Assembly: GCA_039105265.1 (NCBI GenBank)
Contig: JAPFFF010000003.1
Coordinates: forward strand, 1 to 64,000
From: Tritrichomonas musculus
Taxonomy: Eukaryota > Parabasalia > Tritrichomonadida > Tritrichomonadidae
Direction of reading: 5' to 3'
DNA length: 64,000 nucleotides
The position numbers and the translations under genes are program-made. The notes under the pieces were generated by a model. That model ran no database searches. It was given only the letters and a program-made list of their open reading frames with translations, and was not told the origin of the DNA. How positions within the stretch are numbered: the stretch's first letter is position 1; each line of letters starts with the position of its first letter. Positions 1 through 12,065 of this stretch are shown piece by piece.

Positions 1-510
1 AAAATCTTCTTCAAATACATATCTTAAATTAAAAAAAAGAAAAGAAAAATATATAAAATATAGTATCAAAACTAATAAAATAAAAAATATATTACAAAAA
101 ATAAATAAAAAGGCTTAAAAAAAAAAAAAATACAAAAAGATAAGATAAGATAAAAATGAAAAAAAAAGTATACATGTATTGCTTGTTCATGCGAAAGTGT
201 GCTGTATTGCTTGTACGTGCGATTTGCTTGCTTCTTTGGTCGAAGTTCATCTGATAAAAATTTTTTGTTTCTGTTCTTCTGTTGCGTCTGATATTGTTTG
301 CATGTTATGCCTAATGAGTGTTAAAACATTTTTCTGCCTGAGTTACTTTGCCACTCGCCGGCCGATGTTGATTGTATATCAGCATCGGCCGGCGCGTCTG
401 CTAATGTGTGAGACTTTGTATAGCGAATATGTGTTGCATTGATTGTGCGTGTGAATTGCGTTGTTGGTTGGTCGAGCGGGGAAGTGCCTGCCGATCGACG
501 TTCATCTGAT
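1..510. repeat. Satellite leader, copy 1
   Basis: This is the first copy of the leader: an A-rich first third ending in gataagataagataaaaatg, then a TG-rich part. A perfect 12-bp stem CGCCGGCCGATG/CATCGGCCGGCG lies at 356-394 with a 15-base loop that can pair further. The copy is possibly truncated by the window edge. Its 3' end merges into type B monomer sequence. Confidence 0.9.
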
Positions 511-2576
511 TATTTAAAATCAAAATAGAACTGTTTATATAATAAAATCGAGATATTCTTCTGTGTTCGTTTCTGTATTCGTTTCCGTGATCATGTATTC
601 CGTTCCGTACGTTTGTCTTTCGAATCCTGCATCTTCAAATATAAGTAAAGTATAACCATCTGTAAAATAAATTCTTTAAGGTCTTCCGTGTTCCCGTCTG
701 TATTCGTTTCCGTGCTCATGTATTCCTTTCTTTAATTCTGATTACTGAATAATATTTAAAATCAAAATAGAACTGTTTATATAACATAATTTCGAGATAT
801 TCTTCCGGGTTCGTTTCTGTATTCGTTTCCGTGCTCATGTATTCCGTTCTGTACGTTTGTCTTTCGAATCCTGCATCTTCAAATATAAGTAAAGTATAAC
901 CATCTGTAAAATAAATTCTTTAAGGTCTTCCGTGTTCCCGTCTGTATTCGTTTCCGTGCTCATGTATTCCGTTCCGTACGTTTGTCTTTCGAATCCTGCA
1001 TCTTCAAATATAAGTAAAGTATAACCATCTGTAAAATAAATTCTTTAAGGTCTTCCGTGTTCCCGTCTGTATTCGTTTCCGTGATCATGTATTCCGTTCC
1101 GTACGTTTGTCTTTCGAATCCTGCATCTTCAAATATAAGTAAAGTATAACCATCTGTAAAATAAATTCTTTAAGGTCTTCCGTGTTCCCGTCTGTATTCG
1201 TTTCCGTGCTCATGTATTCCGTTCTGTACGTTTGTCTTTCGAATCCTGCATCTTCAAATATAAGTAAAGTATAACCATCTGTAAAATAAATTCTTTAAGG
1301 TCTTCCGTGTTCCCGTCTGTATTCGTTTCCGTGATCATGTATTCCGTTCCGTACGTTTGTCTTTCGAATCCTGCATCTTCAAATATAAGTAAAGTATAAC
1401 CATCTGTAAAATAAATTCTTTAAGGTCTTCCGTGTTCCCGTCTGTATTCGTTTCCGTGATCATGTATTCCTTTCTTTAATTCTGATTACTGAATAATATT
1501 TAAAATCAAAATAGAACTGTTTATATAACATAATTTCGAGATATTCTTCCGGGTTCGTTTCTGTATTCGTTTCCGTGATCATGTATTCCGTTCTGTACGT
1601 TTGTCTTTCGAATCCTGCATCTTCAAATATAAGTAAAGTATAACCATCTGTAAAATAAATTCTTTAAGGTCTTCCGTGTTCCCGTCTGTATTCGTTTCCG
1701 TGATCATGTATTCCTTTCTTTAATTCTGATTACTGAATAATATTTAAAATCAAAATAGAACTGTTTATATAACATAATTTCGAGATATTCTTCCGGGTTC
1801 GTTTCTGTATTCGTTTCCGTGATCATGTATTCCGTTCTGTACGTTTGTCTTTCGAATCCTGCATCTTCAAATATAAGTAAAGTATAACCATCTGTAAAAT
1901 AAATTCTTTAAGGTCTTCCGTGTTCCCGTCTGTATTCGTTTCCGTGATCATGTATTCCGTTCCGTACGTTTGTCTTTCGAATCCTGCATCTTCAAATATA
2001 AGTAAAGTATAACCATCTGTAAAATAAATTCTTTAAGGTCTTCCGTGTTCCCGTCTGTATTCGTTTCCGTGATCATGTATTCCGTTCCGTACGTTTGTCT
2101 TTCGAATCCTGCATCTTCAAATATAAGTAAAGTATAACCATCTGTAAAATAAATTCTTTAAGGTCTTCCGTGTTCCCGTCTGTATTCGTTTCCGTGCTCA
2201 TGTATTCCGTTCCGTACGTTTGTCTTTCGAATCCTGCATCTTCAAATATAAGTAAAGTATAACCATCTGTAAAATAAATTCTTTAAGGTCTTCCGTGTTC
2301 CCGTCTGTATTCGTTTCCGTGATCATGTATTCCGTTCCGTACGTTTGTCTTTCGAATCCTGCATCTTCAAATATAAGTAAAGTATAACCATCTGTAAAAT
2401 AAATTCTTTAAGGTCTTCCGTGTTCCCGTCTGTATTCGTTTCCGTGCTCATGTATTCCGTTCTGTACGTTTGTCTTTCGAATCCTGCATCTTCAAATATA
2501 AGTAAAGTATAACCATCTGTAAAAAAAATTCTTTAAGGTCTTCCGTGTTCCCGTCTGTATTCGTTTCCATGCCTGC
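511..2576. repeat. Monomer array 1
   Basis: About 16-17 monomers follow leader 1, mostly 125-bp type A with type B units starting near 732, 1471 and 1711. The last monomer ends with the variant gtttccatgcctgc, which precedes every new leader and so marks the junction. Confidence 0.9.
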
Positions 2577-3090
2577 AAAAAATCTTCTTCAAATACATAT
2601 CTTAAATTAAAAAAAAAGAAAAGAAAAATATATAAAATATAGTATCAAAACTAATAAAATAAAAAATATATTACAAAAAATAAATAAAAAGGCTTAAAAA
2701 AAAAAAAAAAATACAAAAAGATAAGATAAGATAAAAATGAAAAAAAAAGTATACATGTATTGCTTGTTCATGCGAAAGTGTGCTGTATTGCTTGTACGTG
2801 CGATTTGCTTGCTTCTTTGGTCGAAGTTCATCTGATAAAAATTTTTTGTTTCTGTTCTTCTGTTGCGTCTGATATTGTTTGCATGTTATGCCTAATGAGT
2901 GTTAAAACATTTTTCTGCCTGAGTTACTTTGCCACTCGCCGGCCGATGTTGATTGTATATCAGCATCGGCCGGCGCGTCTGCTAATGTGTGAGACTTTGT
3001 ATAGCGAATATGTGTTGCATTGATTGTGCGTGTGAATTGCGTTGTTGGTTGGTCGAGCGGGGAAGTGCCTGCCGATCGACGTTCATCTGA
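2577..3090. repeat. Satellite leader, copy 2
   Basis: This copy is nearly identical to copy 1, with small changes in the length of A runs. The GC-rich hairpin is at 2937-2975 and unchanged. Confidence 0.9.
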
Positions 3091-4044
3091 TTATTTAAAA
3101 TCAAAATAGAACTGTTTATATAATAAAATCGAGATATTCTTCTGTGTTCTTTTCTGTATTCGTTTCCGTGATCATGTATTCCGTTCCGTACGTTTGTCTT
3201 TCGAATCCTGCATCTTCAAATATAAGTAAAGTATAACCATCTGTAAAATAAATTCTTTAAGGTCTTCCGTGTTCCCGTCTGTATTCGTTTCCGTGATCAT
3301 GTATTCCTTTCTTTAATTCTGATTACTGAATAATATTTAAAATCAAAATAGAACTGTTTATATAACATAATTTCGAGATATTCTTCCGGGTTCGTTTCTG
3401 TATTCGTTTCCGTGATCATGTATTCCGTTCTGTACGTTTGTCTTTCGAATCCTGCATCTTCAAATATAAGTAAAGTATAACCATCTGTAAAATAAATTCT
3501 TTAAGGTCTTCCGTGTTCCCGTCTGTATTCGTTTCCGTGATCATGTATTCCGTTCCGTACGTTTGTCTTTCGAATCCTGCATCTTCAAATATAAGTAAAG
3601 TATAACCATCTGTAAAATAAATTCTTTAAGGTCTTCCGTGTTCCCGTCTGTATTCGTTTCCGTGCTCATGTATTCCGTTCCGTACGTTTGTCTTTCGAAT
3701 CCTGCATCTTCAAATATAAGTAAAGTATAACCATCTGTAAAATAAATTCTTTAAGGTCTTCCGTGTTCCCGTCTGTATTCGTTTCCGTGATCATGTATTC
3801 CGTTCCGTACGTTTGTCTTTCGAATCCTGCATCTTCAAATATAAGTAAAGTATAACCATCTGTAAAATAAATTCTTTAAGGTCTTCCGTGTTCCCGTCTG
3901 TATTCGTTTCCGTGCTCATGTATTCCGTTCTGTACGTTTGTCTTTCGAATCCTGCATCTTCAAATATAAGTAAAGTATAACCATCTGTAAAAAAAATTCT
4001 TTAAGGTCTTCCGTGTTCCCGTCTGTATTCGTTTCCATGCCTGC
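3091..4044. repeat. Monomer array 2
   Basis: This is the shortest complete array, about 7-8 monomers, ending in the same gtttccatgcctgc junction as array 1. Confidence 0.9.
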
Positions 4045-4559
4045 AAAAAATCTTCTTCAAATACATATCTTAAATTAAAAAAAAAGAAAAGAAAAATATA
4101 TAAAATATAGTATCAAAACTAATAAAATAAAAAATATATTACAAAAAATAAATAAAAAGGCTTAAAAAAAAAAAAAAAATACAAAAAGATAAGATAAGAT
4201 AAAAATGAAAAAAAAAGTATACATGTATTGCTTGTTCATGCGAAAGTGTGCTGTATTGCTTGTACGTGCGATTTGCTTGCTTCTTTGGTCGAAGTTCATC
4301 TGATAAAAATTTTTTGTTTCTGTTCTTCTGTTGCGTCTGATATTGTTTGCATGTTATGCCTAATGAGTGTTAAAACATTTTTCTGCCTGAGTTACTTTGC
4401 CACTCGCCGGCCGATGTTGATTGTATATCAGCATCGGCCGGCGCGTCTGCTAATGTGTGAGACTTTGTATAGCGAATATGTGTTGCATTGATTGTGCGTG
4501 TGAATTGCGTTGTTGGTTGGTCGAGCGGGGAAGTGCCTGCCGATCGACGTTCATCTGAT
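4045..4559. repeat. Satellite leader, copy 3
   Basis: This copy has the same layout as copies 1 and 2. The hairpin is at 4405-4443 with both arms unchanged. Confidence 0.9.
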
Positions 4560-6500
4560 TATTTAAAATCAAAATAGAACTGTTTATATAATAAAATCGA
4601 GATATTCTTCTGTGTTCTTTTCTGTATTCGTTTCCGTGATCATGTATTCCGTTCCGTACGTTTGTCTTTCGAATCCTGCATCTTCAAATATAAGTAAAGT
4701 ATAACCATCTGTAAAATAAATTCTTTAAGGTCTTCCGTGTTCCCGTCTGTATTCGTTTCCGTGATCATGTATTCCGTTCTTTAATTCTGATTACTGAATA
4801 ATATTTAAAATCAAAATAGAACTGTTTATATAACATAATTTCGAGATATTCTTCCGTGTTCGTTTCTGTATTCGTTTCCGTGCTCATGTATTCCGTTCCG
4901 TACGTTTGTCTTTCGAATCCTGCATCTTCAAATATAAGTAAAGTATAACCATCTGTAAAATAAATTCTTTAAGGTCTTCCGTGTTCCCGTCTGTATTCGT
5001 TTCCGTGATCATGTATTCCGTTCCGTACGTTTGTCTTTCGAATCCTGCATCTTCAAATATAAGTAAAGTATAACCATCTGTAAAATAAATTCTTTAAGGT
5101 CTTCCGTGTTCCCGTCTGTATTCGTTTCCGTGATCATGTATTCCTTTCTTTAATTCTGATTACTGAATAATATTTAAAATCAAAATAGAACTGTTTATAT
5201 AACATAATTTCGAGATATTCTTCCGGGTTCGTTTCTGTATTCGTTTCCGTGCTCATGTATTCCGTTCCGTACGTTTGTCTTTCGAATCCTGCATCTTCAA
5301 ATATAAGTAAAGTATAACCATCTGTAAAATAAATTCTTTAAGGTCTTCCGTGTTCCCGTCTGTATTCGTTTCCGTGATCATGTATTCCGTTCCGTACGTT
5401 TGTCTTTCGAATCCTGCATCTTCAAATATAAGTAAAGTATAACCATCTGTAAAATAAATTCTTTAAGGTCTTCCGTGTTCCCGTCTGTATTCGTTTCCGT
5501 GATCATGTATTCCGTTCCGTACGTTTGTCTTTCGAATCCTGCATCTTCAAATATAAGTAAAGTATAACCATCTGTAAAATAAATTCTTTAAGGTCTTCCG
5601 TGTTCCCGTCTGTATTCGTTTCCGTGCTCATGTATTCCGTTCTGTACGTTTGTCTTTCGAATCCTGCATCTTCAAATATAAGTAAAGTATAACCATCTGT
5701 AAAATAAATTCTTTAAGGTCTTCCGTGTTCCCGTCTGTATTCGTTTCCGTGCTCATGTATTCCGTTCCGTACGTTTGTCTTTCGAATCCTGCATCTTCAA
5801 ATATAAGTAAAGTATAACCATCTGTAAAATAAATTCTTTAAGGTCTTCCGTGTTCCTGTCTGTATTCGTTTCCGTGCTCATGTATTCCTTTCTTTAATTC
5901 TGATTACTGAATAATATTTAAAATCAAAATAGAACTGTTTATATAACATAATTTCGAGATATTCTTCTGTGTTCGTTTCTGTATTCGTTTCCGTGATCAT
6001 GTATTCCGTTCCGTACGTTTGTCTTTCGAATCCTGCATCTTCAAATATAAGTAAAGTATAACCATCTGTAAAATAAATTCTTTAAGGTCTTCCGTGTTCC
6101 CGTCTGTATTCGTTTCCGTGATCATGTATTCCGTTCCGTACGTTTGTCTTTCGAATCCTGCATCTTCAAATATAAGTAAAGTATAACCATCTGTAAAATA
6201 AATTCTTTAAGGTCTTCCGTGTTCCCGTCTGTATTCGTTTCCGTGATCATGTATTCCGTTCCGTACGTTTGTCTTTCGAATCCTGCATCTTCAAATATAA
6301 GTAAAGTATAACCATCTGTAAAATAAATTCTTTAAGGTCTTCCGTGTTCCCGTCTGTATTCGTTTCCGTGATCATGTATTCCGTTCCGTACGTTTGTCTT
6401 TCGAATCCTGCATCTTCAAATATAAGTAAAGTATAACCATCTGTAAAAAAAATTCTTTAAGGTCTTCCGTGTTCCCGTCTGTATTCGTTTCCATGCCTGC
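4560..6500. repeat. Monomer array 3
   Basis: About 15-16 type A and type B monomers. One type B junction here reads gttctttaattctg instead of tttctttaattctg, which may be a recombinant between the two monomer types. Confidence 0.9.
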
Positions 6501-7013
6501 AAAAAATCTTCTTCAAATACATATCTTAAATTAAAAAAAAAGAAAAGAAAAATATATAAAATATAGTATCAAAACTAATAAAATAAAAAATATATTACAA
6601 AAAATAAATAAAAAGGCTTAAAAAAAAAAAAAATACAAAAAGATAAGATAAGATAAAAATGAAAAAAAAAGTATACATGTATTGCTTGTTCATGCGAAAG
6701 TGTGCTGTATTGCTTGTACGTGCGATTTGCTTGCTTCTTTGGTCGAAGTTCATCTGATAAAAATTTTTTGTTTCTGTTCTTCTGTTGCGTCTGATATTGT
6801 TTGCATGTTATGCCTAATGAGTGTTAAAACATTTTTCTGCCTGAGTTACTTTGCCACTCGCCGGCCGATGTTGATTGTATATCAGCATCGGCCGGCGCGT
6901 CTGCTAATGTGTGAGACTTTGTATAGCGAATATGTGTTGCATTGATTGTGCGTGTGAATTGCGTTGTTGGTTGGTCGAGCGGGGAAGTGCCTGCCGATCG
7001 ACGTTCATCTGAT
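6501..7013. repeat. Satellite leader, copy 4
   Basis: Leader copy with the hairpin at 6859-6897, unchanged. It precedes the longest monomer array. Confidence 0.9.
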
Positions 7014-10000
7014 TATTTAAAATCAAAATAGAACTGTTTATATAATAAAATCGAGATATTCTTCTGTGTTCGTTTCTGTATTCGTTTCCGTGCTCATGTA
7101 TTCCGTTCCGTACGTTTGTCTTTCGAATCCTGCATCTTCAAATATAAGTAAAGTATAACCATCTGTAAAATAAATTCTTTAAGGTCTTCCGTGTTCCCGT
7201 CTGTATTCGTTTCCGTGATCATGTATTCCGTTCTGTACGTTTGTCTTTCGAATCCTGCATCTTCAAATATAAGTAAAGTATAACCATCTGTAAAAAAAAT
7301 TCTTTAAGGTCTTCCGTGTTCCCGTCTGTATTCGTTTCCGTGCTCATGTATTCCTTTCTTTAATTCTGATTACTGAATAATATTTAAAATCAAAATAGAA
7401 CTGTTTATATAACATAATTTCGAGATATTCTTCCGGGTTCGTTTCTGTATTCGTTTCCGTGATCATGTATTCCGTTCTGTACGTTTGTCTTTCGAATCCT
7501 GCATCTTCAAATATAAGTAAAGTATAACCATCTGTAAAATAAATTCTTTAAGGTCTTCCGTGTTCCCGTCTGTATTCGTTTCCGTGATCATGTATTCCGT
7601 TCCGTACGTTTGTCTTTCGAATCCTGCATCTTCAAATATAAGTAAAGTATAACCATCTGTAAAATAAATTCTTTAAGGTCTTCCGTGTTCCCGTCTGTAT
7701 TCGTTTCCGTGCTCATGTATTCCTTTCTTTAATTCTGATTACTGAATAATATTTAAAATCAAAATAGAACTGTTTATATAACATAATTTCGAGATATTCT
7801 TCCGGGTTCGTTTCTGTATTCGTTTCCGTGCTCATGTATTCCGTTCTGTACGTTTGTCTTTCGAATCCTGCATCTTCAAATATAAGTAAAGTATAACCAT
7901 CTGTAAAATAAATTCTTTAAGGTCTTCCGTGTTCCCGTCTGTATTCGTTTCCGTGATCATGTATTCCGTTCCGTACGTTTGTCTTTCGAATCCTGCATCT
8001 TCAAATATAAGTAAAGTATAACCATCTGTAAAATAAATTCTTTAAGGTCTTCCGTGTTCCCGTCTGTATTCGTTTCCGTGATCATGTATTCCGTTCCGTA
8101 CGTTTGTCTTTCGAATCCTGCATCTTCAAATATAAGTAAAGTATAACCATCTGTAAAATAAATTCTTTAAGGTCTTCCGTGTTCCCGTCTGTATTCGTTT
8201 CCGTGATCATGTATTCCTTTCTTTAATTCTGATTACTGAATAATATTTAAAATCAAAATAGAACTGTTTATATAACATAATTTCGAGATATTCTTCCGGG
8301 TTCGTTTCTGTATTCGTTTCCGTGATCATGTATTCCGTTCTGTACGTTTGTCTTTCGAATCCTGCATCTTCAAATATAAGTAAAGTATAACCATCTGTAA
8401 AATAAATTCTTTAAGGTCTTCCGTGTTCCCGTCTGTATTCGTTTCCGTGATCATGTATTCCGTTCCGTACGTTTGTCTTTCGAATCCTGCATCTTCAAAT
8501 ATAAGTAAAGTATAACCATCTGTAAAATAAATTCTTTAAGGTCTTCCGTGTTCCCGTCTGTATTCGTTTCCGTGATCATGTATTCCGTTCCGTACGTTTG
8601 TCTTTCGAATCCTGCATCTTCAAATATAAGTAAAGTATAACCATCTGTAAAATAAATTCTTTAAGGTCTTCCGTGTTCCCGTCTGTATTCGTTTCCGTGA
8701 TCATGTATTCCTTTCTTTAATTCTGATTACTGAATAATATTTAAAATCAAAATAGAACTGTTTATATAACATAATTTCGAGATATTCTTCCGGGTTCGTT
8801 TCTGTATTCGTTTCCGTGCTCATGTATTCCGTTCCGTACGTTTGTCTTTCGAATCCTGCATCTTCAAATATAAGTAAAGTATAACCATCTGTAAAATAAA
8901 TTCTTTAAGGTCTTCCGTGTTCCCGTCTGTATTCGTTTCCGTGATCATGTATTCCGTTCCGTACGTTTGTCTTTCGAATCCTGCATCTTCAAATATAAGT
9001 AAAGTATAACCATCTGTAAAATAAATTCTTTAAGGTCTTCCGTGTTCCCGTCTGTATTCGTTTCCGTGCTCATGTATTCCTTTCTTTAATTCTGATTACT
9101 GAATAATATTTAAAATCAAAATAGAACTGTTTATATAACATAATTTCGAGATATTCTTCCGGGTTCGTTTCTGTATTCGTTTCCGTGCTCATGTATTCCG
9201 TTCTGTACGTTTGTCTTTCGAATCCTGCATCTTCAAATATAAGTAAAGTATAACCATCTGTAAAATAAATTCTTTAAGGTCTTCCGTGTTCCCGTCTGTA
9301 TTCGTTTCCGTGATCATGTATTCCGTTCTGTACGTTTGTCTTTCGAATCCTGCATCTTCAAATATAAGTAAAGTATAACCATCTGTAAAAAAAATTCTTT
9401 AAGGTCTTCCGTGTTCCCGTCTGTATTCGTTTCCGTGCTCATGTATTCCTTTCTTTAATTCTGATTACTGAATAATATTTAAAATCAAAATAGAACTGTT
9501 TATATAACATAATTTCGAGATATTCTTCCGGGTTCGTTTCTGTATTCGTTTCCGTGATCATGTATTCCGTTCTGTACGTTTGTCTTTCGAATCCTGCATC
9601 TTCAAATATAAGTAAAGTATAACCATCTGTAAAATAAATTCTTTAAGGTCTTCCGTGTTCCCGTCTGTATTCGTTTCCGTGATCATGTATTCCGTTCCGT
9701 ACGTTTGTCTTTCGAATCCTGCATCTTCAAATATAAGTAAAGTATAACCATCTGTAAAATAAATTCTTTAAGGTCTTCCGTGTTCCCGTCTGTATTCGTT
9801 TCCGTGATCATGTATTCCGTTCCGTACGTTTGTCTTTCGAATCCTGCATCTTCAAATATAAGTAAAGTATAACCATCTGTAAAATAAATTCTTTAAGGTC
9901 TTCCGTGTTCCCGTCTGTATTCGTTTCCGTGATCATGTATTCCTTTCTTTAATTCTGATTACTGAATAATATTTAAAATCAAAATAGAACTGTTTATATA

Positions 10001-10674
10001 ACATAATTTCGAGATATTCTTCCGGGTTCGTTTCTGTATTCGTTTCCGTGCTCATGTATTCCGTTCTGTACGTTTGTCTTTCGAATCCTGCATCTTCAAA
10101 TATAAGTAAAGTATAACCATCTGTAAAATAAATTCTTTAAGGTCTTCCGTGTTCCCGTCTGTATTCGTTTCCGTGATCATGTATTCCGTTCCGTACGTTT
10201 GTCTTTCGAATCCTGCATCTTCAAATATAAGTAAAGTATAACCATCTGTAAAATAAATTCTTTAAGGTCTTCCGTGTTCCCGTCTGTATTCGTTTCCGTG
10301 CTCATGTATTCCTTTCTTTAATTCTGATTACTGAATAATATTTAAAATCAAAATAGAACTGTTTATATAACATAATTTCGAGATATTCTTCCGGGTTCGT
10401 TTCTGTATTCGTTTCCGTGCTCATGTATTCCGTTCTGTACGTTTGTCTTTCGAATCCTGCATCTTCAAATATAAGTAAAGTATAACCATCTGTAAAATAA
10501 ATTCTTTAAGGTCTTCCGTGTTCCCGTCTGTATTCGTTTCCGTGATCATGTATTCCGTTCTGTACGTTTGTCTTTCGAATCCTGCATCTTCAAATATAAG
10601 TAAAGTATAACCATCTGTAAAAAAAATTCTTTAAGGTCTTCCGTGTTCCCGTCTGTATTCGTTTCCATGCCTGC
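7014..10674. repeat. Monomer array 4
   Basis: The longest array, about 29-30 monomers. Type B units recur at fairly regular intervals among small groups of type A units, so an intermediate level of repetition exists between the monomer and the leader-bounded unit. Confidence 0.9.
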
Positions 10675-11190
10675 AAAAAATCTTCTTCAAATACATATCT
10701 TAAATTAAAAAAAAAGAAAAGAAAAATATATAAAATATAGTATCAAAACTAATAAAATAAAAAATATATTACAAAAAATAAATAAAAAGGCTTAAAAAAA
10801 AAAAAAAAAATACAAAAAGATAAGATAAGATAAAAATGAAAAAAAAAAGTATACATGTATTGCTTGTTCATGCGAAAGTGTGCTGTATTGCTTGTACGTG
10901 CGATTTGCTTGCTTCTTTGGTCGAAGTTCATCTGATAAAAATTTTTTGTTTCTGTTCTTCTGTTGCGTCTGATATTGTTTGCATGTTATGCCTAATGAGT
11001 GTTAAAACATTTTTCTGCCTGAGTTACTTTGCCACTCGCTGGCCGATGTTGATTGTATATCAGCATCGGCCGGCGCGTCTGCTAATGTGTGAGACTTTGT
11101 ATAGCGAATATGTGTTGCATTGATTGTGCGTGTGAATTGCGTTGTTGGTTGGTCGAGCGGGGAAGTGCCTGCCGATCGACGTTCATCTGA
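10675..11190. repeat. Satellite leader, copy 5
   Basis: Leader copy at the array edge. The hairpin at 11037-11075 carries one change in its left arm (CGCTGGCC for CGCCGGCC), which turns one G-C pair into a G-U pair in RNA and so keeps the stem. The A run after the ATG at 10836 is one base longer than elsewhere, which puts an ATG in the recurring open frame only in this copy. Confidence 0.9.
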
Positions 11191-11520
11191 TTATTTAAAA
11201 TCAAAATAGAACTGTTTATATAATAAAATCGAGATATTCTTCTGTGTTCGTTTCTGTATTCGTTTCCGTGCTCATGTATTCCGTTCTGTACGTTTGTCTT
11301 TCGAATCCTGCATCTTCAAATATAAGTAAAGTATAACCATCTGTAAAATAAATTCTTTAAGGTCTTCCGTGTTCCCGTCTGTATTCGTTTCCGTGATCAT
11401 GTATTCCGTTCTGTACGTTTGTCTTTCGAATCCTGCATCTTCAAATATAAGTAAAGTATAACCATCTGTAAAATAAATTCTTTAAGGTCTTCCGTGTTCG
11501 CTTCTGTATTCATTAACGTG
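11191..11520. repeat. Monomer array 5, array edge
   Basis: Fewer than three monomers follow leader 5. The last one is diverged (gttcgcttctgtattcattaacgtg replaces the normal ending), as expected for an edge unit that escapes homogenisation. Confidence 0.85.
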
Positions 11521-12065
11521 CTTGCAAATAAATTTCTTCAAATAAATATCTTAAATTTAAAAAAAAAAAAGGAAAAAGAAAAACATAAACAATATATTAT
11601 TAAAACTAATAAAATAAAAGATACGTTCCAAAAAAGAAATAAATAGTCTTAAAAAAGAATACAAAGAGATAAGATAAGATAAAAATGAAAAAAGCATAAA
11701 TGTTAAATAATTTGAGTGCTAATGTTATGAATTGAATGAGAATAATTTGATTAACAATATTAAGGTAGAATTTTGATAATTAGTATTGATATAAAGTTGA
11801 TGAATAGGTTGCAAAGCGAAATGTTCTATAGAAAATATGTGTTACGTTAATTGTACATGCGAATGATATGCCTCGTTGGTCAAGCGGGGAAATGTTTGAA
11901 AATTAAAATTCAATTGAGTAAAAAAATTCGTTTGTGCTTAAACTAATGCTTTTATTTTTGTTTGTTTGAGATGTATGATGAGCGATTTAGTACATTTGCT
12001 GGTGGAGTGACTTTCCTCTCACCAGACGATGTTGAATAATTCAGCATTTCCTGGTGAGGCAGCTG
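11521..12065. repeat. Diverged sixth leader copy
   Basis: The order of landmarks matches the leaders: cttgcaaataaatttcttc, an A-rich tract, gataagataagataaaaatg, the phrase ttggtcaagcggggaa, and a hairpin. The bases are heavily changed and some blocks are reordered. The hairpin at 12018-12058 has the stem CTCACCAG/CTGGTGAG plus an inner ATGTTGA/TCAGCAT stem, a different outer sequence but the same fold as in the other leaders. No monomers follow. Confidence 0.7.

Larger units (their letters stand above)
1..11520. repeat. Satellite with higher-order repeat structure
   Basis: The block is built from a ~510-bp leader present five times (starts at 1, 2577, 4045, 6501 and 10675), each followed by a different number of short monomers. 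Type A monomers are 125 bp (the phrase beginning taaggtcttc recurs at 921, 1046 and 1171). Type B monomers are about 119 bp and start with tttctttaattctg. Both share the tract gtattcgtttccgtg. Copies are nearly identical, differing by single-base variants such as gatcat/gctcat and gttccg/gttctg, which points to recent homogenisation. The first leader begins at base 1, so the array continues outside the window. An 87-codon open frame recurs in each leader, but it lacks an ATG in four of the five copies and shifts with the poly-A length, so I do not treat it as a gene. Confidence 0.95.

Noticed and set aside
179..442. An 87-codon open frame repeated in every satellite leader (also 2760, 4228, 6682 and 10836)
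   Set aside because: Four of five copies begin at TTG, not ATG. The frame relative to the upstream ATG changes with the length of an A run. It is identical only because the repeat is identical.
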